Source: Faecalibacterium duncaniae (GTDB lineage: Bacteria > Bacillota > Clostridia > Oscillospirales > Ruminococcaceae). Taken from it: a DNA stretch of 64,000 bases. The notes under the pieces are model-generated. The model was not told the DNA's origin. It did not search any database and saw only the letters and a program-made list of their open reading frames with translations. Every line of letters starts with the position of its first letter. Position 1 is the stretch's first letter. Below are positions 28,050 to 36,455 of the stretch, one piece after another. The stretch covers positions 2,418,001 to 2,482,000 of the forward strand of contig NZ_CP048437.1 in assembly GCF_010509575.1 (NCBI RefSeq), read 5' to 3'. The position numbers were made by a program, and so were the translations under genes.

Positions 28050-29515
28050 CAAGTGCAAAGCAACAGATCAAAAATACCGTACAGATCTACCTACAGAAGG
28101 ATGCTCTGGGCCGCTACCGACTTCCGCTGGTGCACCAGCGGCCCATCTTCCTGCTGGGTGCGCCAGGTCTGGGCAAGACTGCCATTATGCAGCAGGTCGC
28201 TGATGAGATGGGGCTTGGCCTTGTGAGCTATTCCATGACCCACCACACCCGCCAGAGCGCACTGGGTCTGCCTGTGATCGTAGAAAAGGAATACGGCGGC
28301 AAGCACTATCAGGTCAGCGAATACACCATGAGCGAGATCATCGCCAGCGTCTACGACTGTATGCGCACCACCGGCAAAACGCAGGGCATCCTGTTTCTGG
28401 ACGAGATCAACTGCGTCTCCGAGACTCTTTCCCCTGCCATGCTGCTGTTTCTGCAATACAAAGTCTTTGGTGGGCATCAGATCCCCGAGGGCTGGGTGGT
28501 GGTCACCGCCGGCAACCCGCCCCGCTTCAACAAAAGCGTCCGGGAGTTCGACGCTGCCACCCGTGACCGCCTGAAGGTGATCGAAGTTGAGCCAAGTTAT
28601 GAAGCATGGAAGGCCTATGCGCTGGAACACGGTGTCAGCCGCAGCGTCATCAGCTATCTGGATATCCGTCCCGAAGATTTTTACAAGGTCGAGACCACTG
28701 TGGACGGTCTGACCGTGGTAACGCCCCGTGCCTGGGAGGACCTTTCCGAGATTCTGCAGTATCACGAGGAGCTGGGCCTTGCAGTCGGCGAGGAGCTGAC
28801 TACCCAGTATCTGCAAAACAAGCAGGTCGCCCGGGATTTTGCCATCTACTACGAACTCTATCAGAAATATCGTCAGGCCTACAATATTGATGCCATCCTG
28901 CAGGGTGTGTGGGATGAGGATGTCCTCACGCAGGCACGCAGCGCCAAGATGGACGAGCGGATGAGCCTTGTCAGCCTGCTGCTGGAAGCCGTGTTCCTGC
29001 AGATGGAACGCTGTACCCTGCGCCACGATGCGCTGCGCCTTATCGTGGCCGCCCTCAAAGCCCAGCGCGGGACGCTGGATGTTCCCGGCGATGCCCTGAC
29101 CGCCCTCGCCGGGCTGGAGGACAACTGGCGCGCCGAAGCCAACAAAGCCCCCTCTGCCCGGCAGAAGGTCTATCTCGATCTGCTGTCGCTGACTGCCCAA
29201 TGGCACGGAGAACTTTCCGGCTCCACCCCTTTTTCTGCCCTCAAGGCCTGCTATCAGCGCTCGGTCGCCGACCTGCAGGCTGAGGTCGCTGAAACGCAGA
29301 AGAAGCTTGGCAATCTGCTCCGTTTTTTACAGGAAGCCTTCGGTAAGGGAACGGAGCTGAGCATGGCGGTAAACGATCTGACCGTAGCCCCCGTGGCCAC
29401 CGCATTTCTGGGGCAGTTTCTCAGCACCGATTACTTTGCAGCCAGCCGGGATCTGCTGCTGCACCGGCAATCGGAGCAGCTGCTGCACCAGATCGATCTG
29501 ACAGGACTGGTGTAA
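28040..29515 (+). CDS. MoxR-type AAA+ ATPase
   Basis: A 491-residue AAA+ protein. Walker A GAPGLGKTAIM lies near residue 36, Walker B GILFLDEINCV near 115 and a sensor-1 VVVTAGNPPRFNKS near 155; an Arg-containing TRDRLKVIEV follows. The C-terminal 200 residues are helical and not shared with the shortest MoxR proteins. It overlaps the VWA gene and is separated from the LRR gene by one base, so the three are made together. It probably remodels a target bound by the VWA partner. Confidence 0.88.
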   Translation: MDIASAKQQIKNTVQIYLQKDALGRYRLPLVHQRPIFLLGAPGLGKTAIMQQVADEMGLGLVSYSMTHHTRQSALGLPVIVEKEYGGKHYQVSEYTMSEIIASVYDCMRTTGKTQGILFLDEINCVSETLSPAMLLFLQYKVFGGHQIPEGWVVVTAGNPPRFNKSVREFDAATRDRLKVIEVEPSYEAWKAYALEHGVSRSVISYLDIRPEDFYKVETTVDGLTVVTPRAWEDLSEILQYHEELGLAVGEELTTQYLQNKQVARDFAIYYELYQKYRQAYNIDAILQGVWDEDVLTQARSAKMDERMSLVSLLLEAVFLQMERCTLRHDALRLIVAALKAQRGTLDVPGDALTALAGLEDNWRAEANKAPSARQKVYLDLLSLTAQWHGELSGSTPFSALKACYQRSVADLQAEVAETQKKLGNLLRFLQEAFGKGTELSMAVNDLTVAPVATAFLGQFLSTDYFAASRDLLLHRQSEQLLHQIDLTGLV

Positions 29516-29516
29516 A

Positions 29517-30899
29517 ATGGAACTGCTGCAATTTGAAGTAACCAACGCCGGAACGCTGGGCAGCCGCTGGACCCCCCCCGCCCCGGAAACAAAAAAGGCC
29601 TCCTCCCTGCCCGGAGCCGCACTGGCAGCTCTCTTGCAGGAGGAGGATGACGAGGATGATTGGGGCGGTGATGCTCCCGACATGAGCGCAGAGTTTGCAC
29701 GGCTCGGCCATCTGAACGAAGAGGCCGACACCGATGCCCTGCCCCTGACAGCCGATTTTGCCCCTCTGCCGGATGGCTCTCTGGCGCTGGTGCGCTGGCC
29801 CCGGCTGGCACGGCCTGCTGTGGTACCCGACACTGTAGAAGGCCGCACTGTCACCGCCATTGCCGCTACCGCCTTTGCTGCCAGCCATCTGGATGAGAGC
29901 TGCTTTGCGCAGTTCGGGCAATCGCCTATCAGTTTCAGCATATTTTGTATGCGAATGGGCCGCGCAGTCACCACCGAAACGCTGGACGAAGGCGGGCCGA
30001 CTTCCGTCACACTGCCGGACAGCATCACTCACATTGGTCCCTACGCGTTCTACCACTGCACAAATCTGACTTCCATCACCCTGCCGGATGCCATTTCCGC
30101 CCTGCCTGCCGGTGTATTCGGTGACTGCAGCCGCCTTACCAGCGTCCATCTGCCAGAGCAGCTGCAGGCTCTGGGCTATCTGCCCCGCCCCACGGATCAG
30201 ATCATGCCGGATGTGGGCACGTTTGCCGGGTGTCATGCTCTGAAACAGCTGACGCTGCCCCCACAGCTTAAAATGCTGGGCGCTCACAGCTTCAACAGTT
30301 CCGGTCTGGCGACCCTGACCGCTCGGGATGCTGGGTGTGAAAATTGGAGTCGTACTGTCACTGTGGCTGTGTCTGCATTTGACCACACTGCCGCACTGCT
30401 CTGGCTGGAAAAGGCCGATGTTTCCGGCCATGTGGTGGCGCGGCTGGGTCTACCCGTGGCCCGGGATAAAATTCTGGCAGGCGATGCCAAATTCGGAGCC
30501 ATCCTGCGGGTACCGGTGCTGTTCTTCACCCAGCCGATTCCCTACTTTGACCAACTGGCCCGGGACGCGTTCCGGCTGGATTTCTCGGCTCGTATGGCGC
30601 TGGCTCGGCTGGAAGCCTCTGCAGGGCTTTCCCCCGCCGACCGCCAGTGGTATTGTGCAGTTCTGGTGCAGTATTTCGACCGGGCTCCACAGTTCATGCC
30701 CTGCCCGCCTCAACAGGCTTACGCAGAGCTGTTCCGCTTTCTCTGCCGCACAGACCTGCTCACCGCATCTGATGTCAGCACCCTGCTTCGGATGGCCGGA
30801 GCACTCGCCCTTCCCGCCGAACTCATCAGCGAGATGATGGAGGTGCGCACCCGCCGGTTTGAAACAGTCACCGGCTTTGAGGATCTGGAGTTGGATTGA
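29517..30899 (+). CDS. cytosolic BspA-type leucine-rich-repeat protein
   Basis: A 460-residue protein with no signal peptide. A low-complexity acidic stretch (EEDDEDDW, about residues 42-49) is followed by BspA/LRR_5-type repeats around residues 160-260 (TSVTLPDSITHIGPYAFYHC, TSITLPDAISALPAGVFGDC and a third). The C-terminal 180 residues are helical with no recognised motif. BspA-type repeats are usually on surface proteins, so a cytosolic copy tied to a VWA/MoxR pair is unusual and suggests a substrate-recognition or scaffold subunit. The start is one base after the ATPase stop. Confidence 0.78.
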   Translation: MELLQFEVTNAGTLGSRWTPPAPETKKASSLPGAALAALLQEEDDEDDWGGDAPDMSAEFARLGHLNEEADTDALPLTADFAPLPDGSLALVRWPRLARPAVVPDTVEGRTVTAIAATAFAASHLDESCFAQFGQSPISFSIFCMRMGRAVTTETLDEGGPTSVTLPDSITHIGPYAFYHCTNLTSITLPDAISALPAGVFGDCSRLTSVHLPEQLQALGYLPRPTDQIMPDVGTFAGCHALKQLTLPPQLKMLGAHSFNSSGLATLTARDAGCENWSRTVTVAVSAFDHTAALLWLEKADVSGHVVARLGLPVARDKILAGDAKFGAILRVPVLFFTQPIPYFDQLARDAFRLDFSARMALARLEASAGLSPADRQWYCAVLVQYFDRAPQFMPCPPQQAYAELFRFLCRTDLLTASDVSTLLRMAGALALPAELISEMMEVRTRRFETVTGFEDLELD

Positions 30900-30943
30900 T
30901 CAGAACAACAGACATTGCGTAGAAAGATGCTCAGTTAGTACAG

Positions 30944-31102
30944 TCACTCCCAGTTCTTCCTCCCGTAGCGGGTGGTCAGCTGGCAGATCTCCTTGGTGTA
31001 AACACTGAAGGCGTTTGTTTCCCAGGTCTGCCAATTGTAGTTCAGGGTGGTCGTGTCAATGGGCTCCGGCTTGCGCATGACCACATAGGGCAGGCACGAA
31101 CT
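30944..31102 (-). pseudogene. 3' remnant of an unrecognised gene
   Basis: An open frame of 53 codons ends in a stop at 30944; the last residues read TRYGRKNWE and the start reads SSCLPYVVMRKPEP. There is no start codon or ribosome site, and the frame meets an opposite-strand gene fragment at its 5' end. The parent family is not recognised. Confidence 0.35.
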
Positions 31103-31230
31103 ACCGCATCCTGTGCGAAGCAACCACGGTTTATCCGGGTGCTGAGATGTACTATGCCGTCGTGAACGTGTATGAAAGTCTGGAAGGCAATGCCAACATC
31201 ATCAGCGTGACCGATGGATATGTGAGCTGA
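31090..31230 (+). pseudogene. 3' remnant with cystatin-like motif
   Basis: An open stretch of 46 codons ending in TGA reads AGTNYRILCEATTVYPG near its start and ends in SVTDGYVS. AGTNY followed by a beta-rich segment resembles the QxVxGxNY region of cystatin-fold proteins, but upstream sequence does not continue the fold and no start is present. The fragment abuts the opposite-strand remnant at 30944-31102, so both ends are broken. Confidence 0.35.
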
Positions 31231-31303
31231 GGGAGAGTTTTTGATTCAGAAGGTCCTCCGCTGCACCTTGGGTATATTCAGCGGAAACATTTATTTTGAT
31301 ATT

Positions 31304-31339
31304 GCAAACAAGCCAGACCCGCGGGTCTGGCTTGTTTGC
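31304..31339 (-). terminator. 36-base perfect palindrome, probable terminator
   Basis: An exact 18+18 palindrome (GCAAACAAGCCAGACCCG and its complement) is located downstream of the dctP-type gene that ends at 31431. On the minus strand the T-tract is short (TTTGC), so it may act as terminator or as a 3' end stabiliser. Confidence 0.6.
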
Positions 31340-31430
31340 TGTTCCACGGAGTGGGCGTGGAGGAAAAGTGCTCCGCAGCATAACCTCAAAGCTGTGAGCC
31401 TTTTTATTTGACTCGTCCCTTTCTCTGTTG

Positions 31431-32417
31431 TCACTCTGCCTGTATCTCCTCCACCAGCGGCAGATAGTCGGCACAGTATTTCCGGTATAGCGGCTGCACC
31501 AGTTGCCGGAAGTTCTGCATTTCTTCTTCGGGCAGCGGCAGTTCCCGGCACCCGCCAGCCAATGCCGCTTTTCGGGCGGCGGTTTCCTCCTGTGCCCAGA
31601 GCTGGCGCTCATACTGCGCCGATGCCCGGGCGCATGCCTGCAGGATCTGCCGGTATTCCTCCGGCAGTGCATCCCATGTGCGGCCGGAAGCCAACTGCAC
31701 CTCCGGTACGCGGCTGTGCTCATCGGCCATGTAGTACCGTGCCACCTTGTAGTGCTCCATGGAATAGTAGGCCGGCCAGTTGTTTTCGGCGGCATCGATC
31801 TGCCCGGTCTCAAGCGCCGAGTAGACGTCGCTGTACGCCGTGGTCTCCGGCACTGCACCCAGCAGGCGGATCATGTCGATCACGATCTGCGAATTCTGCA
31901 CGCGGATGGTCTTGCCCTGTAAATCGTTCAGGCTGCGCACCGGCTGACGGGCATAAAACGAGCGGGCACCCGCGTCGTACCAGCTCAGGCCTACCCGTCC
32001 CTGTGCGGTAAAGTCCTGCAAAAACTCAGCCCCGATGCTGCCGTCCAGCACACGCCACATGTGGTCGGCATCCCGGTAGAGATACGGCAGCAGCAGTACG
32101 TTGAGCCGGGGCAGATCGTCCGTGACCACCGAGAGCGACACACGGGCAAAATCTACGCCGCCAATGGCAAGCTGTTCCCACACCTGCTGTTCCGAGCCGT
32201 ACTCGCCGTTCGCCTTGACCTGAATGACCACCTTGCCCCCGGTCTGCTGCTGCACAAGGTCCGCAAAATACTGCGCGCCCTGCGTGGTGGGGTATCCGGC
32301 GGGCTGGTTGTCGGCATAGGTCAGCACATAGTCCGGTGTAGTCTGCAGCTTTGCAGCACAGCCTGCCAGCTGCAAGGCTGCAAAGCCCAGCCCGGCTAAA
32401 AAAGTCCGTCTGCGCAT
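31431..32417 (-). CDS. TRAP transporter solute-binding lipoprotein (DctP type), second copy
   Basis: A 328-residue DctP-family protein. The N-terminus has MRRRTFLAGLG and a lipobox LAGC near residue 19. Family features are VWEQLAIGGVDFA, the conserved Arg region GKTIRVQNS (about 170) and DAAENNWPAYYSMEHY. It has its own promoter and lies downstream of the dctM terminator, so it is expressed apart from the DctPQM operon. It may offer the same permease a second ligand. No other TRAP permease is in the window. Confidence 0.9.
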   Translation of the reverse strand: MRRRTFLAGLGFAALQLAGCAAKLQTTPDYVLTYADNQPAGYPTTQGAQYFADLVQQQTGGKVVIQVKANGEYGSEQQVWEQLAIGGVDFARVSLSVVTDDLPRLNVLLLPYLYRDADHMWRVLDGSIGAEFLQDFTAQGRVGLSWYDAGARSFYARQPVRSLNDLQGKTIRVQNSQIVIDMIRLLGAVPETTAYSDVYSALETGQIDAAENNWPAYYSMEHYKVARYYMADEHSRVPEVQLASGRTWDALPEEYRQILQACARASAQYERQLWAQEETAARKAALAGGCRELPLPEEEMQNFRQLVQPLYRKYCADYLPLVEEIQAE

Positions 32418-32440
32418 GGTGTCTCCCTCCCTTTGCAGAT

Positions 32441-32470
32441 AGTATAGCGCACAAGACTGCCTTTGTGCAA
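32441..32470 (-). promoter_or_regulatory. promoter of the second dctP-type gene
   Basis: On the minus strand TTGCAC (32465-32470), 18-base spacer, TATACT (32441-32446), ahead of GGGAGGGAG and the start codon. Confidence 0.75.
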
Positions 32471-32478
32471 GAGACAGG

Positions 32479-32518
32479 AAAAGGCAGTACCCGCCGCAAA
32501 GCAGGTACCGCCTTTTTT
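32479..32518. terminator. bidirectional-looking terminator after dctM
   Basis: GGCAGTACC (32483-32491) and GGTACCGCC (32504-32512) form a stem flanked by A-run and T-run, so it can act on either strand; it ends the minus-strand TRAP operon. Confidence 0.75.
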
Positions 32519-32541
32519 AGGAGAAGAAGGGAACGTCTCAG

Positions 32542-33843
32542 TTACATCAGGCCCATTGCCTGCGGCAGTGCGGTAGACACCGCCGGGATAAAGGTGACCA
32601 GCAGCAGGCCGCCGATGATGGCCACATAGTACATAAGCATGTACGGCATGACCTTGGAAAGCGAGGTGCGGCCCACCTTGATGCCCACGAACAGTGCGTT
32701 GCCCACAGGCGGGGTGATGTTGCCGATGCACAGGTTATACACGAGGATCAGACCGAACTGGATGGTGCTCATGCCAAAGCTCTGGCAGATGGGCAGGAAC
32801 AGCGGGGTGAAGATGAGGATGGCCGGGGTCACATCCATAAAGGTGCCGGACACCAGCAGGATCACGTTCATGATGAGCAGGATGATGTACTTGTTGCTGG
32901 TCAGGCTCAGCAGGGCTGCCGCCACAGCATCCGGGATCTGCAAAAAGGCCATGACCCAGCCCAGAATGTTGGAAACGCCCACAAGGAACACCACCATGCC
33001 GGACATCTTGGCAGAGTCCACGATGATCTTCCACAGGCTCTTCAGGTTGATGGAGCGGTAGCAGAAAGCCAGCACCAGCGCATAGACGACCGCGATGGCA
33101 GAGCCTTCGGTGGCAGAGAACACACCGCCGATGATGCCGCCGATGACCACGATGATCAGGGAGAGCGAAGGCAGGGCGCGCAGGGTGCAGACGCCGAGGT
33201 TTTTCCAGTCAAATTTGCCGGGGGTGCCTTTATAGCCCAGCTTGACCGCCAGCAGTACGCCCACCACGCAGCAGCACAGCGCCCAGATGATGCCGGGAAT
33301 GTAACCGGCCATGAACAGCGCAGCCACAGAGGTGCCGCCGGATGCCAGCGAGTAGGTGATCAAGGCGTTGGACGGCGGGATCAGCAAACCGGAGCAGGAG
33401 GAAGCGGCGTTGGTGGCAGCGGTCACGGCGGGGTCGTAGCCCTGCTCGTCGGCACCGTCGCGGATCATGGAGCCAACAGCAGCAGCCGCGGCAGATGCAG
33501 AGCCGGAGATGGCACCGAACAGGGCGTTGGTGCCGATGTTGGTCACCAGCAGTGCGCCGGGCATCTTGCCCAGAATGGCCATGACGAAATCCACCAGACG
33601 CTTGGCGATGCCGCCCTGATTCATGATGTTGCCGGCCAGAATAAAGAACGGGATAGCGGTCAGGCTGAACTTGCTCATGCCCACAAAGGTGCGCTGGGCA
33701 GCGGTCAGCACGGCCACATTCAGGTCAATGGAAGAAAGGATGGCAGTCAGGGAAGAGACTGCAATGGCGTACGAGATGGGCACGCCGAGGAACAGCAGCA
33801 CCAGCAGCACTGCCAGAATTACGAGTAACGCTTGAATTGCCAC
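32542..33843 (-). CDS. TRAP transporter large permease (DctM)
   Basis: A 433-residue membrane protein with about 12 segments. It has the DctM features FFILAGNIMNQGGIAKRL, GSASAAAAAVGSMI, PPSNALITY and GTFMDVTPAILIFTPLF. The start is GTG, with AAGGAGG supplied by the end of the DctQ gene three bases upstream. It uses an ion gradient to import the ligand delivered by DctP, usually a C4-dicarboxylate, sugar acid or similar acid. Confidence 0.94.
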   Translation of the reverse strand: MAIQALLVILAVLLVLLFLGVPISYAIAVSSLTAILSSIDLNVAVLTAAQRTFVGMSKFSLTAIPFFILAGNIMNQGGIAKRLVDFVMAILGKMPGALLVTNIGTNALFGAISGSASAAAAAVGSMIRDGADEQGYDPAVTAATNAASSCSGLLIPPSNALITYSLASGGTSVAALFMAGYIPGIIWALCCCVVGVLLAVKLGYKGTPGKFDWKNLGVCTLRALPSLSLIIVVIGGIIGGVFSATEGSAIAVVYALVLAFCYRSINLKSLWKIIVDSAKMSGMVVFLVGVSNILGWVMAFLQIPDAVAAALLSLTSNKYIILLIMNVILLVSGTFMDVTPAILIFTPLFLPICQSFGMSTIQFGLILVYNLCIGNITPPVGNALFVGIKVGRTSLSKVMPYMLMYYVAIIGGLLLVTFIPAVSTALPQAMGLM

Positions 33844-33846
33844 AGC

Positions 33847-34401
33847 TTAGTCCTCCTTATTTTCCTTGTCGGCATCGGCAGCCATTTCGGCTTCCACCTT
33901 TGCAAAGTCTGCATCCTCCGGGGTATCCAGACAGATGGAGCCGTTTGCAATGCCGATAATGTTCAGCACGGAATACACCAGAATGATCACGCCGCAGATG
34001 GGCATGACCCAGTAGAACACGCCCACGGCAACGCCCAGCGAGGAGGTCTGCTGTCCCATAGCCAGCTGGGACACCTGAAAGCCGCCGAACACCAGAATGG
34101 TAGCAGAGAAGAGGAAGGCGATGACCTCGGCAAAGATGTGGAACGCCTTGCGCATGGTGGGGTTGAACCGGTCCACCAGCACGGGAATGTTCATGTGGCC
34201 GCGCTCGCCGGAGACGATGGTGGCACCCAGCATGGTGCTCCAGCCGAACAGATAACCCACCAGTTCCTCCGACCATGTGGAGGGAGAGTTGAAGATATAA
34301 CGTACGATGACCTGATAGGTGGTCAGCACCACCATGACCGTCATGCTCAGACCTGCCAGCAGGTTGAGCACCTTGTTCAGGGTATTTCTCAGTTTTTCCA
34401 T
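33847..34401 (-). CDS. TRAP transporter small permease (DctQ)
   Basis: A 184-residue protein with four membrane segments and the DctQ-type STWSEELVGYLFGW motif near residue 57. It has an acidic C-terminal tail rich in Asp, Glu and Lys. It stands between DctP and DctM, with GAGGAGG before the ATG. Confidence 0.92.
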   Translation of the reverse strand: MEKLRNTLNKVLNLLAGLSMTVMVVLTTYQVIVRYIFNSPSTWSEELVGYLFGWSTMLGATIVSGERGHMNIPVLVDRFNPTMRKAFHIFAEVIAFLFSATILVFGGFQVSQLAMGQQTSSLGVAVGVFYWVMPICGVIILVYSVLNIIGIANGSICLDTPEDADFAKVEAEMAADADKENKED

Positions 34402-34412
34402 GATGCTCCTCC

Positions 34413-35438
34413 TCAGTCCGCAGTATGGGCAGCGTTGTGCTGCTGGATCAGGTCATAAATGGGCTGCAATTCCGGGTTTGCTGCCAGCACGGAATCGTGC
34501 AGGGGAGCCATAGCCTCCTGAAACGGTGCAGTGTCCGGGTAAATAAAGTTGACGTGCTGCTCATTCTCGGCCTTATCTTTCGCCTCAGCCACAGCATCCT
34601 CCCAAGCATCCTGCTCGGTGCGCTTCACGATCTGGAAACCCTCTTCAAAGATCGCGCGTTCCTCGTCGCTGAGTTCGTTCAGGAAGGCGTAGTTTGCCAC
34701 CAGCAGATCCGGCACCATCTGGTGCATATCGTAGGAGTAATACTTGCAGATATCGCCGTGACCGTTATCAGTCAGAGCCAGCTCGTTGTTCTCGGCACCA
34801 TCCAGAATACCGGCCTGCAGTGCGGTATACACATCGCCGAAGCCCATGGGGGTCGCCGTGCCGCCCAGCAGACGCATCATTTCCACGTTGGTGGGCGACT
34901 GCTGCACGCGGATCTTCAGACCCTTCAGGTCGGAGGGCTGGTTGATGGGGGTCTTGATGGTGTAGAAGTTGCGGGTGCCGGCATCCAGCCATGCCACCGT
35001 TTCCAGACCGGCCTTGGAAGTGGTCTTGAAAATGGGGTCCGTCACCTCGGGGTCGTCCATCGCCTCGTGGTAGGCTTCTACGCTGGAGAACAGGTAAGGC
35101 AGGTTGAAGATTTGGTATTTGGCACTGAAGGTCTCCATGATGGCAGTGGATGCCACCACAAAGTCGATGGCACCGGTCTGGGTCAGCTGCACCATTTCGG
35201 TCTGGGAGCCCAGCAACTCGCTGGGGTACACCTCCACACGGTACTTGTCGCCCAGCTTCTCGTTGATGTAGTTGGCAAAGGCTTCCAGTCCCAGATGATC
35301 CGGGTGGGTCTGGGACTGCACATGGCCGATGCGCACGATCTTGCGGTCGTCACCGGAGCCGGCACCGCAGCCGGTAAGCATCATGCTGCTGGTCAGTGCC
35401 GCTGCGCCCATCAGCGACAGAAACGTTCTTCTCTTCAT
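34413..35438 (-). CDS. TRAP transporter solute-binding lipoprotein (DctP)
   Basis: A 341-residue DctP-family protein with signal MKRRTFLSLMGAAAL and lipobox LTGC near residue 23. The conserved SDLKGLKIRVQQSPTN holds the ligand-carboxylate Arg, and DGAENNELALT follows. The second in-frame ATG (35438) has GAGAGG nine bases upstream, the first has none, so the second is chosen. It is the first gene of dctP-dctQ-dctM. Direct repeats over its promoter and the adjacent two-component genes suggest ligand-induced expression. Confidence 0.92.
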   Translation of the reverse strand: MKRRTFLSLMGAAALTSSMMLTGCGAGSGDDRKIVRIGHVQSQTHPDHLGLEAFANYINEKLGDKYRVEVYPSELLGSQTEMVQLTQTGAIDFVVASTAIMETFSAKYQIFNLPYLFSSVEAYHEAMDDPEVTDPIFKTTSKAGLETVAWLDAGTRNFYTIKTPINQPSDLKGLKIRVQQSPTNVEMMRLLGGTATPMGFGDVYTALQAGILDGAENNELALTDNGHGDICKYYSYDMHQMVPDLLVANYAFLNELSDEERAIFEEGFQIVKRTEQDAWEDAVAEAKDKAENEQHVNFIYPDTAPFQEAMAPLHDSVLAANPELQPIYDLIQQHNAAHTAD

Positions 35439-35477
35439 GAATGGCATCCTCTCTTTTCGCGTTTTTTCTATGATTTT

Positions 35478-35525
35478 ATTTTAACAACTCGTTCATTTTT
35501 GTGAAACCGGATTATTTTGTGAAAC
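35478..35525 (-). promoter_or_regulatory. dctP promoter with two direct repeats (response-regulator sites)
   Basis: On the minus strand GTTTCACAAAA occurs twice (35515-35525 and 35497-35507), 18 bases apart. The inner copy overlaps a weak -35 (TTCACA, 35500-35505), 16 bases from TAAAAT (35478-35483). Tandem sites abutting -35 are typical of AraC-type activators, and an AraC-type response regulator is encoded next door. Confidence 0.65.
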
Positions 35526-35594
35526 GCAGCACGATTTTGTCTTTGTTGTATCCAAGTACAATTTTTGTGTTTTTCGGACGAAAGAAACTGGCAA

Positions 35595-35644
35595 AAATAA
35601 AAAAGCACTCGTTCCTCTCCTGCTGACAGGCAGGAAAGAACGAG
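35595..35644 (-). terminator. intrinsic terminator of the kinase-regulator operon
   Basis: On the minus strand CTCGTTC/GAACGAG (35608-35614, 35638-35644) with an inner CCTGC/GCAGG stem, followed by a T-rich tract (35595-35604). Confidence 0.85.
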
Positions 35645-35663
35645 AGCTTCTTTTGGATTCGAT

Positions 35664-36455
35664 TTATCCTTGTGCCGCTTTTTCCGCTGCGGCTACGCGG
35701 TATTCCGAAGGGGTCTGGCCGGTCAGGCGCTTGAACACCCTTGTAAAATAGTTGGCGTCGCTGTAACCCACAGCAGCACCGATATCCTTCAGGCTCAGGC
35801 GCGGGTCCAAAATCAGCTGGCGCGCCTTGTTCACCCGGTATTCGTTCAGGTAGGCCGAAAAGTTTACCTTAAAGCACTGCTTGAACAGCTTGCAGAAGTA
35901 GGCGTCCGAGTAGCGCAGCGCAGCGGCGGCATCCTGCATGGAGATATCCTCCCTATAATGGGCGTCGATGAAGCGGCTGATCTCGGCACGGATGATGGCG
36001 GTACGCATATCCTCGTCCTCTTCCCGGCGGACAGGCTGTTCAGGCGCAGGGGGCTGTACCGGGTGGGCAGGCAGCGGCACCGACACCTGCCGGATGGCAT
36101 CCTCCACCGCGAATACCAGTTCCTGCTCGTTGTAAGGCTTGAGCAGATAGTCCATCGCCCGTACAGAGATCGCCTGCCGTGCATAGTCGAACTTATCAAA
36201 GCCGGTCAGGAACAGGATGGCGCAATTTCTGTCTGTTTCTCGGATCTTGCGCGCCACCTCCAGCCCGGTGAGACCCGGCATTTCAATGTCCAGCACAGCC
36301 ACCTGCGGCGCTTCGCGGGCAAAAATTTCCAGAGCCTCTCTGCCGTTTTTGGCTTCATACAGACAGATCAGGTCTCCCAGATACTTCTGCAAAGTCCGGC
36401 ACAGCACCTTGCGCTCGATCAATTCATCCTCTGCCACCAGCAATTTGCACTTCAC
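35664..36455 (-). CDS. response regulator with AraC-type DNA-binding domain, TRAP-linked
   Basis: A 263-residue regulator. The receiver has KLLVAEDELIER at the start, the phospho-Asp in VAVLDIEMPGLTG (about 54) and the final MDYLLKPYNE. A short linker leads to an AraC domain with YSDAYFCKLFKQCFKVNF and a last helix GYSDANYFTRVFKRLTGQTP. The GTG start overlaps the kinase stop as GTGA. It lies between the kinase and the TRAP operon, whose promoter carries tandem repeats. Confidence 0.93.
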   Translation of the reverse strand: MKCKLLVAEDELIERKVLCRTLQKYLGDLICLYEAKNGREALEIFAREAPQVAVLDIEMPGLTGLEVARKIRETDRNCAILFLTGFDKFDYARQAISVRAMDYLLKPYNEQELVFAVEDAIRQVSVPLPAHPVQPPAPEQPVRREEDEDMRTAIIRAEISRFIDAHYREDISMQDAAAALRYSDAYFCKLFKQCFKVNFSAYLNEYRVNKARQLILDPRLSLKDIGAAVGYSDANYFTRVFKRLTGQTPSEYRVAAAEKAAQG

